From assembly GCF_963378075.1 (NCBI RefSeq), contig NZ_OY726394.1, forward strand, positions 186,001 to 250,000: DNA of 64,000 bases, read 5' to 3'. Source of the DNA: Mycolicibacter sp. MU0083 (GTDB lineage Bacteria > Actinomycetota > Actinomycetes > Mycobacteriales > Mycobacteriaceae). Shown piece after piece: positions 55,231-62,346 of the stretch (position 1 is its first letter; each line of letters opens with the position of its first letter). The notes beneath the pieces were generated by a model that was not told the DNA's origin, ran no database searches, and saw only the letters and a program-made list of their open reading frames with translations. The position numbers and the translations under genes are program-made.

Positions 55231-56433
55231 ATGGTCAGTCGCCGTCCGGACCGGAGTCATTGGACCCGCACGCTTGCGATCGGTGCCGCCGCCGGGGCCT
55301 TCCTGGCCGCGGGTACCGCGCCGGTCGCCCATGCCGACCTGTGGGACCTGTTCGTCGATCCGGTGGGGGATGTCGGCGACTTGGTCCCGGGTGACGCCGA
55401 CGCGGGCCCGCTCGACTTCTTCGAGTCGATCAACGACTCGCTGCAGGACTGGCTCGCCACCGACTCGGGCGCGCAGATCGCCGAGATGATCAACGAGCCG
55501 TTCGTCTATCTGTTCGGTCGCGACCTGATCGGCAACGGCCTCGATGGCTTCACCGACGCGAACACCTCGCTGCTCGGTAGCACCGGCATGTTCGGCGACC
55601 TCGGTGACGGCGGCTTCCTGTTCGGTGACGGCGGGGCCGGTGCTGCGGGTGAGGTCGGCGTCAACGGCGGCGCGGGCTGGGCGGGTGGCGACGCCGGCAT
55701 GTTCGGCAACGGCGGCGACGGCGGTGCGGGCGCGGCCGGCGGTGACGGCGGTGCCGGTGGCGCCGGCGGCAGCATGTTCGGCAACGGCGGAAACGGGGGC
55801 GACGGCGGGGCGTCCACCGGGGTCGCGGTACCCGGCGGTGCCGGCGGTGCCGGCGGCAACGCCGGTTCCTGGTTCGGCGACGGCGGCGACGGCGGCGACG
55901 GCGGGATCGGCCTGCTGGGTGTCCAGGGGGTCGCCGCCGGGGCGGGGAGCGCCGGCGGCAACGGTGGTGCGGGCGGCAACGGCGCATCCCTGGGCTTCGG
56001 CAACGGCGGCAACGGCGGTGCCGGCGGCACCGGCGGTGACGGGGCCGCGGTGAGCGGCGGTGGCGGTGGCGGCGGTGGTGGGACCGGCGGTGGTGGCGGC
56101 GGTAACTCGGCCAGCAACACCGCGGGCGGCAACGGCGGCCGCGGTGGCGCCGGCGGAAGCGCCGGCTTGATGTCCGGCGACGGCGGCAACGGCGGGGCCG
56201 GCGGCAACGGTGGCTACGCCGGTGTCCGGGGACCGGACAGTCCCGGCGGCCAGGGCGGTACGGGCGGCCAGGGCGGTGCCGGCAGCATCGGCGGAAGCAA
56301 CGGTGAAGCCGGTGCCACCGGCAACACCCCCGGCAGCCGCGGCGGCGGTGGCGGTGGCTGCGTCCCCAACCCCGGCGGCGGTGGCCCGGGTGGCCCCGGC
56401 AGCGGCACCGGCTGTAACGGTGGTGACTCCTAG
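55231..56433 (+). CDS. PGRS-type glycine-rich protein with a signal peptide and no PE domain
   Basis: 400 residues. The N-terminus is a signal peptide (basic start, hydrophobic core [13 protein letters not shown], cleavage likely after AHA at 35). After a short acidic region comes [20 protein letters not shown] (GRDLIGNG at 96-103), the counterpart of the GRPLIGNG linker that follows the PE domain in PE_PGRS proteins. Residues about 115-385 are Gly-Ala-Asn repeats (GGNGG, GGDGG, GAGG). The tail contains two cysteines ([14 protein letters not shown]). No PE motif is present. The stop overlaps the convergent gene's stop (CTAG). Likely surface or cell-wall exposed. Confidence 0.85.
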   Translation: MVSRRPDRSHWTRTLAIGAAAGAFLAAGTAPVAHADLWDLFVDPVGDVGDLVPGDADAGPLDFFESINDSLQDWLATDSGAQIAEMINEPFVYLFGRDLIGNGLDGFTDANTSLLGSTGMFGDLGDGGFLFGDGGAGAAGEVGVNGGAGWAGGDAGMFGNGGDGGAGAAGGDGGAGGAGGSMFGNGGNGGDGGASTGVAVPGGAGGAGGNAGSWFGDGGDGGDGGIGLLGVQGVAAGAGSAGGNGGAGGNGASLGFGNGGNGGAGGTGGDGAAVSGGGGGGGGGTGGGGGGNSASNTAGGNGGRGGAGGSAGLMSGDGGNGGAGGNGGYAGVRGPDSPGGQGGTGGQGGAGSIGGSNGEAGATGNTPGSRGGGGGGCVPNPGGGGPGGPGSGTGCNGGDS

Positions 56434-56978
56434 CGGCGGTGTGGCTCCGGGGCCGCGCGGTCGATGACCGTGGCGGCCACCCACCCGAGCAGCCCCGCAA
56501 TCAGGCCGAACCCGAGGTGGAACAATGCCTTGTCGCCGAGGCCGGCCGGCCCCGGGTGATGGCCGCCGAAGAACACCGTCGCGACCGGAACGGCAAGCGC
56601 GACCAGGTGAATCGGCGCTGCGGCCAGGGCGACCAGCCATCGGCGGCCGCGCACCGCGGCGCTCGAGGTCAACAGGAACAGCAACGTCGCGGCGCCCAGG
56701 TAACGAACCCCGGCCCAAGGTCCGGGCCCGGACTGCATCAGTGCTGTGACGGCTGTCGACGCCGCGCCCACTATCAGTACGGTCTGGGGTCGGCGTGCGG
56801 TCAAGGCCACCGCGACCAGCAGCGTCAACCACACCAGTCCGCGATGCCCGGGCAGGCCCAGGGGCATTCGCATCTCCGACGAGAGCGCGATCACGGCCGC
56901 GGCGGCAGCCGGGAAGATCACCTCGCGGGCCCAGGTGATGGCGTTGGGTTGCCGGGTGGTCCAGGGCAGCACGGTCAT
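56430..56978 (-). CDS. Unidentified multi-pass membrane protein
   Basis: 182 residues with about five hydrophobic helices ([62 protein letters not shown] and [17 protein letters not shown]). The start is ATG at 56978; a GTG at 57011 is in frame. No family recognised. It converges on the PGRS gene and overlaps its stop codon. Confidence 0.65.
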   Translation of the reverse strand: MTVLPWTTRQPNAITWAREVIFPAAAAAVIALSSEMRMPLGLPGHRGLVWLTLLVAVALTARRPQTVLIVGAASTAVTALMQSGPGPWAGVRYLGAATLLFLLTSSAAVRGRRWLVALAAAPIHLVALAVPVATVFFGGHHPGPAGLGDKALFHLGFGLIAGLLGWVAATVIDRAAPEPHRR

Positions 56979-57076
56979 CGCCTCAAGGTAGGCCGACCGG
57001 GTGGGCTGCACAACCTCAGCTGAGGAACGGATCGCTGTGTGGTCGCTTGAATACGCCCTTTGGCAGGCTTACCGTC

Positions 57077-57535
57077 ATGCACATGCGGTCATCTGTGGGG
57101 CGGGTGTTGGGCACGGGCCTGTTCGCTCTCGCCGTGACCGCGGGCCTGGGCGGTTGCGCCACGCCCACCGGCACTGAAGCCGCCGCTTCGGGCGGGTACC
57201 GTCTCGTCGTCCAGCGCGACGGCCGGGTGCTGGACGAACTCGACCTGGCTCGGCTGCGGGACCTGCCCCAGACCGAGATCGCTACCCCGCAGTCGCACGG
57301 GAACCCGGTGCAACGGGGCCCGGCGGTGCGGGCGGTCCTCGAGGCTGCCGGCGCGGCCGATGTCCACCGGGTCCGTTTCGAGGGCCGCGACCCCGCGCAG
57401 ACGCTGACCGCCGCGGAGCTCACCGACCGCGTCGTGTTGAGTTTCACCAAGCGCGACACCGTGAAGCTGGCGGGCGCCGACCTGGGCCGTGACCGGTGGG
57501 TTCGCGACGTGCGCACCGTGGTCGTCGATCCGTGA
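57077..57535 (+). CDS. Lipoprotein with molybdopterin-oxidoreductase-like domain
   Basis: 152 residues. The signal peptide ends in a lipobox GLGGC (Cys27). The mature part (NPVQRGPAVRAVLEAAGA, LTAAELTDRVVLSFTKRD) resembles the C-terminal part of the Oxidored_molyb/sulfite-oxidase fold found in small periplasmic proteins, but the Mo-binding cysteine is not seen. It overlaps the next gene by 4 nt (GTGA). Confidence 0.65.
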   Translation: MHMRSSVGRVLGTGLFALAVTAGLGGCATPTGTEAAASGGYRLVVQRDGRVLDELDLARLRDLPQTEIATPQSHGNPVQRGPAVRAVLEAAGAADVHRVRFEGRDPAQTLTAAELTDRVVLSFTKRDTVKLAGADLGRDRWVRDVRTVVVDP

Positions 57536-58308
57536 CCGTTTTCGCCGGCGTCGACCTGCTGATCGGCATCGACGACACCGACGACCGGTTCAGCCCCGGG
57601 ACCGGACGGCGGGCCCGGGCCCTGCTGAAAGAGCTGGCCGCTGCCGGGCTCGGCAGCGAGGCCGGGGCCACCCGCCACCAGCTCCTCGTCGACGACCGGG
57701 TCCCCTACACCTCGCACAATTCCAGCGCCTGTCTGGCCTGGCGCAGCCCCGGCGGCGACCCGCACGCGGTGCGGGAGGAGATCATCGGCTTCGTCGCACA
57801 GTTCTTGGAACGAATCTGTCCGCCCGCTGCGGATCCCGGTCTGGCCGTGGCGATCCCGGCGGATCTGTCCGATCCGCACCCGCTGGTCGATTTCGGGAGG
57901 CGGGCCAAGCGGGAAGTGCTGCAGCGCGCGGAAGCCGTCCGCCTCGGCGCCGAGCTCGGGGTCCATGTGTCCGGGCACGGCGGTACGCACGACGGGGTGC
58001 TGGGCGCGTTGGCGGCGGTCGGACTGCAGCTCTCCGGCGACGACGGACTGTTCATCACCCTGCCGGGGTTGGGCGAGCTGCCCACCGCGGCGACCGTCGA
58101 CGAGTTGCTGGCGAGCGTGCCGATCGACGAGGCCCGCGATGCCCGCGGTGACCGTCCGGCGCCGGGCGAGCTCATCGAGTTGGGCGACTGGGTGCGCCCG
58201 GTGCTGTTGCAGGGCCGGGCCGTGCTGCTGCTGGATCCACCGCTGCGGCAGACCGATGGGCGGCATCGTTGGCGGACGGCGCCGCGTGCGGTGGTCAAAA
58301 AGCATTGA
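57532..58308 (+). CDS. TiaS-like (GIDDTD-motif) protein
   Basis: 258 residues. The N-terminus LLIGIDDTDDRFSPGTG carries the GIDDTD metal/nucleotide motif of TiaS (tRNA-Ile2 agmatinylcytidine synthetase); archaeal enzymes are longer and have extra RNA-binding domains that are missing here. HVSGHGGTHDGVLGALAAVGLQLSGDDG is a second conserved-looking block. The substrate and role in a bacterium are unknown. Translationally coupled to the preceding molybdopterin-oxidoreductase-like lipoprotein. Confidence 0.7.
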   Translation: MTVFAGVDLLIGIDDTDDRFSPGTGRRARALLKELAAAGLGSEAGATRHQLLVDDRVPYTSHNSSACLAWRSPGGDPHAVREEIIGFVAQFLERICPPAADPGLAVAIPADLSDPHPLVDFGRRAKREVLQRAEAVRLGAELGVHVSGHGGTHDGVLGALAAVGLQLSGDDGLFITLPGLGELPTAATVDELLASVPIDEARDARGDRPAPGELIELGDWVRPVLLQGRAVLLLDPPLRQTDGRHRWRTAPRAVVKKH

Positions 58309-58423
58309 CGACTATCCGCAACTACGGGGAACCATACGTCAACATTCAGGCATATCGTGACTAACGCAGCGTGATAGGTCCGCAGGTATGGTTTGCATAG
58401 TCGGCGTGGAAGGGGGTTCTGTC

Positions 58424-58723
58424 ATGGTCTTGAACGTGGTGCCCGAAGGCCTCGCCGCGACGAGTGCGGCCGTGGAGGCGATCACCGCCGGGTTGGCGGC
58501 CGCGCATGCCGCCGCGGCACCGCTGATCACCGCGGTGGCGCCGCCGGCCGTCGACCCGGTGTCATTGCAGGCCGCGGCGGAACTCAGCCTGCAGGGCGCC
58601 CAGCATCAGGCGGTCGCCGCGCACGGCACCGCGGTGTTGGGCCGGGCCGGTGTCGGGGTGGCCCGCGCCGGGGTGAACTACTCCTTGGCCGATACCGCGG
58701 CCGCCGCGGGCTACCCGCGGTAG
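58424..58723 (+). CDS. PE-family protein
   Basis: 99 residues, the standard PE domain alone: [20 protein letters not shown] (with the Pro-Glu), helical hairpin, and the YxxxD/E secretion signal as YSLADT near residue 88. It has a GAAGGGGG ribosome binding site. The PPE gene starts 11 nt downstream, the usual arrangement for a heterodimer exported by an ESX system. Confidence 0.92.
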   Translation: MVLNVVPEGLAATSAAVEAITAGLAAAHAAAAPLITAVAPPAVDPVSLQAAAELSLQGAQHQAVAAHGTAVLGRAGVGVARAGVNYSLADTAAAAGYPR

Positions 58724-58733
58724 CGCTGGTCTG

Positions 58734-60305
58734 ATGCCGGCACCGACAGTCTGGATGGCGGCTCCGCCGGAGGTGCATTCGGCGATGCTGAGCACCGGGC
58801 CGGGGCCGGGGGCGCTGTTGGCGGCAGCGGCGGCCTGGTCGACATTGAGCGATCAATATCTCAGTGCTGCAACCGAACTCACCGCCGTTCTCGCCGACGC
58901 CCAGGGGGTGTGGGACGGTCCGGCCGCCGCGGACTACGCGGCCGCACATCTGCCGTACGTGTCCTGGTTGCAGCTGGCCGGGGCGCTGAGCGCCCGCAGT
59001 GCCGTGCAGCACCAGACGATCGCGGCGTCCTACAGCGCCGCCCTGGCGTCGATGCCCACCCTGGCGGAGTTGGCCGCCAACCATGCCACCCATGCGGTGT
59101 TGGTGGCCACCAACTTCTTCGGAGTCAACACCGTGCCGATCGCGGTGAACGAGGCCGACTACGTGCGGATGTGGACGCAGGCGGCCACCGTCATGAGCTC
59201 CTATCAGGCCGCCGTCGAGGCCGCTCGCGGCCTGGGGCATTCCAGCGGCAGCACCCGGGCCGGCATCGCCGCGGCCGGCGACGGATCGGGGGGTGGAGGC
59301 GGTGGCGGCAACGGCGGAAACAGCGGTGGCGGTGGCGGATCGTTCGACCTGCCCACTCCCGCGGAGATCTGGCAGATGCTGTTCGGGGCCGACGGTCAGC
59401 AGGTGCCGGGGCAGGGCCAGCCGAACTGGAGTCCCGCCGAATTCCTGAAGAACCTGAGCAATTTCGTCAACGGCAACGAGAAGGCGCTGGCCTGGCTGCA
59501 GCAGAACTTCCAGGGCGTGCTGACGCCGGCCCAATGGTGGCAGCTGACGAGTTACTTCGTCGCCTGGCAGACCTACCGGGCGGTGAACTGGACGCTGCGC
59601 AGCCTGCGGTTTCTGGCGCAGTTGTCACCGCTGTTGACCAGCGTCGGACTCGACCTGGCGATCGGCGGCCTGGCGGCCGTCGTGCCGCCGGCGGGCCTGG
59701 CCGGGCTTGCCGGGTTGGCCGGGGTCCCCACACCGGCGACGCCACCCCCGCTACCCGTCGCGCCTCCGGTCGTGGCGCCGGTCCCACCCGGCGGAACGAC
59801 ATCCCCCGCACCCAACCCCGCCGCGATGACGAACCCGCAACCGGCATCGGCCGTCGCCGGGGCTTCGGCGCCACCGGTTCCCGCCGGCGTCGCGCCGCCG
59901 CCGCCGACGGCACCCCCGCTGATCGGCGCCGAAGGCACCTTTCCCGGGTATCTGGTGGGCGGGCTTCCCGGGTCGCAGCGCACCGCGGAGAGGTCCGGCG
60001 TGAAATCGACGCGCCCGGCCGCCGGCGTCGCAGCCGCGGAACCGGCCACCGAGCCGACGCCCGGTCCGGTCGGGCGGGCCGGACGGCACCGGCACCGGCT
60101 GATCGATCCCGGCTACCGCTACGAATATCTGGAGGGTCACGAGCCGGCCGGCGCGGGCTTCGCGGGAACGTTCGGCCGCAGTGGGGCGGTGCGCGCCGCC
60201 GGGCTGGCGCAGTTGGCCGGCTCCGAACTCGGCGGCGGACCCACCGTCCCGATGGTGCCCGACTCCTGGGCGCCGGGAAGTGAATCCGTATTATCGGATG
60301 AATAG
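58734..60305 (+). CDS. PPE-family protein, PPW subfamily (PPE3-like)
   Basis: 523 residues. The PPE domain spans about 1-170 ([38 protein letters not shown]). Its wording matches what I recall of PPE3 (Rv0280), which also lies just before Rv0281. A glycine-rich stretch and a proline-rich linker follow. The C-terminus has GFAGT and PMVPDSW, the GFGT and PxxPxxW motifs that define the PPW subfamily. It is encoded directly after its PE partner and is probably exported through ESX-3. Confidence 0.92.
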   Translation: MPAPTVWMAAPPEVHSAMLSTGPGPGALLAAAAAWSTLSDQYLSAATELTAVLADAQGVWDGPAAADYAAAHLPYVSWLQLAGALSARSAVQHQTIAASYSAALASMPTLAELAANHATHAVLVATNFFGVNTVPIAVNEADYVRMWTQAATVMSSYQAAVEAARGLGHSSGSTRAGIAAAGDGSGGGGGGGNGGNSGGGGGSFDLPTPAEIWQMLFGADGQQVPGQGQPNWSPAEFLKNLSNFVNGNEKALAWLQQNFQGVLTPAQWWQLTSYFVAWQTYRAVNWTLRSLRFLAQLSPLLTSVGLDLAIGGLAAVVPPAGLAGLAGLAGVPTPATPPPLPVAPPVVAPVPPGGTTSPAPNPAAMTNPQPASAVAGASAPPVPAGVAPPPPTAPPLIGAEGTFPGYLVGGLPGSQRTAERSGVKSTRPAAGVAAAEPATEPTPGPVGRAGRHRHRLIDPGYRYEYLEGHEPAGAGFAGTFGRSGAVRAAGLAQLAGSELGGGPTVPMVPDSWAPGSESVLSDE

Positions 60306-60416
60306 TCGTTCAGGGGTTCGTAGATCGTGGTCGATGACTTAAAGTTGATCCTTAGTTATCGGCCCGCCGCGGAGCGCTCTCGACGAGGCGAGCGGAGATC
60401 CGGCCGAGAGGTGCGG

Positions 60417-60443
60417 GGAACTCGAGCGGCCCAGCCGGCGACT
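60417..60443 (+). promoter_or_regulatory. Possible ECF-sigma promoter for the esx pair
   Basis: GGAAC (60417-60421), 17 nt, then CGACT (60439-60443), similar to the SigM pattern GGAAC-N16-18-CGTCR but with two mismatches in the -10. It lies in the 170-nt gap upstream of the EsxG-like gene. No IdeR or Zur box was seen here. Confidence 0.3.
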
Positions 60444-60475
60444 AATTCGGTAGTGCCGAAAAAAGGGGTGTGGTG

Positions 60476-60769
60476 ATGAGTTTGTTGGACGCGCATATTC
60501 CGCAGTTGGTGGCGTCGGAGTCGGCGTTTGGTGCCAAGGCGGCGTTGATGAGGTCGACGATGGCGCAGGCGGAGCAGGCGGCGATGTCGGCACAGGCGTT
60601 TCATACCGGTGAGGCGGCGGCGGCGTTTCAGGGGTCGCATGCGCGGTTTGTGGCGATGGCGGCGCGGGTGAATGCGTTGCTGGATATGGCGCAGGTGAAT
60701 TTGGCGGATGCCGGTTCTACGTATGTGGCGGCCGATGCTGCTGCTGCGTCGGGTTACACCGGGGTTTAG
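60476..60769 (+). CDS. EsxG-like WXG100 protein
   Basis: 97 residues, the length of EsxG, and nearly the same wording ([49 protein letters not shown]). Like EsxG it lacks the WXG motif of its partner. The gene sits before the start of the ESX-3 locus rather than inside it, so it may be a paralog (like EsxS) of the copy expected downstream. Codon choice (TTG, GCG, GTG) differs from neighbours. Confidence 0.93.
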   Translation: MSLLDAHIPQLVASESAFGAKAALMRSTMAQAEQAAMSAQAFHTGEAAAAFQGSHARFVAMAARVNALLDMAQVNLADAGSTYVAADAAAASGYTGV

Positions 60770-60783
60770 GGAGGTTTGGTGCG

Positions 60784-61071
60784 ATGACGCAGATTATGTA
60801 CAACTATCCGGCGATGTTGGCGCATGCGGCGGAGATGAACGGGTATGCGGGTGCGTTGCAGGCGGTGGGTGCTGATATCGCCAGTGAGCAGGCGGCGTTG
60901 CAGGCGGCGTGGCAGGGCGATACGGGGATGACGTATCAGGCGTGGCAGGCGCAGTGGAATCAGGTGATGGAGGAGTTGGTGCGGGCGTATCACGCGATGG
61001 CGGCCACCCATGAGGCCAACACGATGATGATGAACGCGCGTGACACCGCCGAAGCCGCCAAGTGGGGCTGA
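60784..61071 (+). CDS. EsxH-like WXG100 protein (TB10.4 family)
   Basis: 95 residues. It has the WXG motif (Trp43-Gln-Gly45) and the YxxxD/E export signal (in the final helix region). The zinc-site residues of EsxH, His14, His70, His76 and Glu77, are all present. Forms a four-helix heterodimer with the EsxG-like protein encoded 14 nt upstream. Family members are linked to iron/zinc acquisition and phagosome interference. The codon bias is as in the EsxG-like gene. Confidence 0.94.
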   Translation: MTQIMYNYPAMLAHAAEMNGYAGALQAVGADIASEQAALQAAWQGDTGMTYQAWQAQWNQVMEELVRAYHAMAATHEANTMMMNARDTAEAAKWG

Positions 61072-61095
61072 CGGCAGGCGGAATCTGGCCTGTCG
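61072..61095 (+). terminator. Hairpin after the esx pair
   Basis: CGGCAGGC (61072-61079) pairs with GCCTGTCG (61088-61095), 8 bp with one G-U, starting at the base after the EsxH-like stop codon. Confidence 0.6.
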
Positions 61096-61135
61096 CGAGT
61101 GGTCCGGACGGCATTTTTAGGGTAGTTCCACGATG

Positions 61136-61151
61136 CTTACTCGAGAGTAAG
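61136..61151. promoter_or_regulatory. Palindromic operator upstream of the methyltransferase gene
   Basis: CTTACT-CGAG-AGTAAG, 8 nt upstream of the start codon. It shares arms and spacing with the fabG4/fadA2 site (CTTACT-CCAG-AGTAAG), so the same regulator may act on both. Confidence 0.6.
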
Positions 61152-61159
61152 GTCGGAGA

Positions 61160-62068
61160 ATGTCGTTAATGCGGAGTGCGGGGGATAGCTGGGACATCAC
61201 CACCAGCGTGGGTTCGACGGCCTTGTTCGTGGCCACGGCGCGGGCGTTGGAGGCCGCCCGGGCGGACCCGGCGGCGATCGATCCCTATGCGGAGATGTTC
61301 TGTCGGGCCGTCGGCGGGGACTGGGCGGCGGTCCTGGGCGGGCACCTGCCGGACCATGAGCTGTTGTCGGAGGATTTCGGCCAGCACTTCGTCAACTTCC
61401 AGGCCGCCCGCACCCGCTATTTCGACGAGTACTTCAGCGGTGCGGTGGATGCCGGGGTGCGTCAGGTGGTCATCCTGGCCGCCGGACTCGACTCGCGGGC
61501 CTTTCGGTTGTCCTGGCCGGCCGGGACGACGATCTTCGAGTTGGATCAGCCGCAGGTGCTGGCGTTCAAGGGTTACGTGCTCTCGCAGCACGGCATTCGC
61601 CCCACCGCCACCCGGCACGAGGTCGCCGTCGACCTGCGGGAGGACTGGCCGCAGGCGCTGCGTAACGCAGGCTTCGACCCGAACAGGCCGTCGGCGTGGA
61701 TAGCCGAGGGCCTGTTGATCTATCTGCCCGCGCTCGCGCAGCGGCAGTTGTTCGCGGGCATCGACGCCCTGGCGGTGTCGGGCAGCCATCTCGCGGTCGA
61801 GGACGGTGCGCCCATGCCCCAGGAGTCGTTCGAGGCGGCGGTCGCCGCCGAAGTCCAGGCCGGTGACGCCAAGCGCAGCTTCCATCGGCTGGTCTACAAC
61901 GAGCGGCACGCGCCGGCCGACCTGTGGTTCGGGGACCGGGGCTGGGAATCGGCCGTGACGCCGCTGGCCGCGTGCCTGCGCGGGCTGGGGCGTCCGGTGC
62001 CGGACCCGGAGACCGACGCCGGCCAGATGATCCTGCGGAACTCGTTGGTCTGGGCCGTCAAGAGGTAG
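61160..62068 (+). CDS. SAM-dependent methyltransferase, putative (Rv0281-like)
   Basis: 302 residues, the same length as recalled for Rv0281. Belongs to the mycobacterial class I methyltransferases of the LCMT/PPM1-like group: [15 protein letters not shown] start of domain (here [10 protein letters not shown]), [15 protein letters not shown] (SAM-binding), FELDQPQVL, and [11 protein letters not shown]. Substrate unknown. Between the esx pair and eccA3, as in M. tuberculosis. Confidence 0.92.
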   Translation: MSLMRSAGDSWDITTSVGSTALFVATARALEAARADPAAIDPYAEMFCRAVGGDWAAVLGGHLPDHELLSEDFGQHFVNFQAARTRYFDEYFSGAVDAGVRQVVILAAGLDSRAFRLSWPAGTTIFELDQPQVLAFKGYVLSQHGIRPTATRHEVAVDLREDWPQALRNAGFDPNRPSAWIAEGLLIYLPALAQRQLFAGIDALAVSGSHLAVEDGAPMPQESFEAAVAAEVQAGDAKRSFHRLVYNERHAPADLWFGDRGWESAVTPLAACLRGLGRPVPDPETDAGQMILRNSLVWAVKR

Positions 62069-62141
62069 CGGTGTGGTTGCCGGCGGGTGCCAGGTCCGTG
62101 GTGGAACGCCTGTCGGGCATGCGGTAACGTGCGGAGCAACC

Positions 62142-62154
62142 GAAAATCATTTTC
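62142..62154. promoter_or_regulatory. Zur box upstream of eccA3
   Basis: GAAAATCATTTTC, a perfect 13-bp palindrome of the zinc-repressor type, about 190 nt upstream of eccA3. Zinc control of the ESX-3 operon is known in M. tuberculosis. An AAGGAG sequence begins 4 nt later. Confidence 0.8.
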
Positions 62155-62169
62155 AATAAGGAGTCGGTG

Positions 62170-62346
62170 ATGGTTTGGGGCGACCTCGGCGCGTCGGCGT
62201 CCGGTTCGCGGTCCGGAAGGTCGCAGGTGGCAAGGGTGAAACCCGTTCGGCGACCGGCGGGAGCGATCTCGACAGTTAGCTTATGCAATGCTAACTTCAG
62301 CCGGGTTGGTTCAGTCAAAAACAGCGAAGGAGCGAGCCACGCATGA
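62170..62346 (+). CDS. Possible 58-codon leader ORF coupled to eccA3
   Basis: ATG at 62170 has AAGGAG (62158-62163) at ideal 6-nt spacing. The frame stays open for 58 codons and its TGA (62344-62346) overlaps the eccA3 ATG (62343-62345), the usual translational-coupling arrangement. The peptide is basic (KPVRRPAG) with no known motif. Third-position GC is lower than in neighbours and a rare TTA codon is used, so it may be only a translated leader or chance. The IdeR box lies inside it. Confidence 0.35.
   Translation: MVWGDLGASASGSRSGRSQVARVKPVRRPAGAISTVSLCNANFSRVGSVKNSEGASHA
62276..62294. promoter_or_regulatory. IdeR box upstream of eccA3
   Basis: TTAGCTTATGCAATGCTAA matches 14 of 19 positions of the IdeR consensus, including TTAG and CTAA at the ends, 49 nt before eccA3. 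With the Zur box this predicts repression by both iron and zinc, as for the M. tuberculosis ESX-3 locus. Confidence 0.8.

Noticed and set aside
55615..56400. Direct repeats that might be read as a CRISPR array
   Set aside because: The repeats are in-frame GGN/GGC coding units of uneven spacing within one protein; no spacers and no cas genes.
54952..56832. 626-codon minus-strand open frame rich in Thr-Ala-Val repeats
   Set aside because: It is the antisense of the PGRS repeats; the plus strand has a signal peptide, ribosome binding site and the GRDLIGNG linker.
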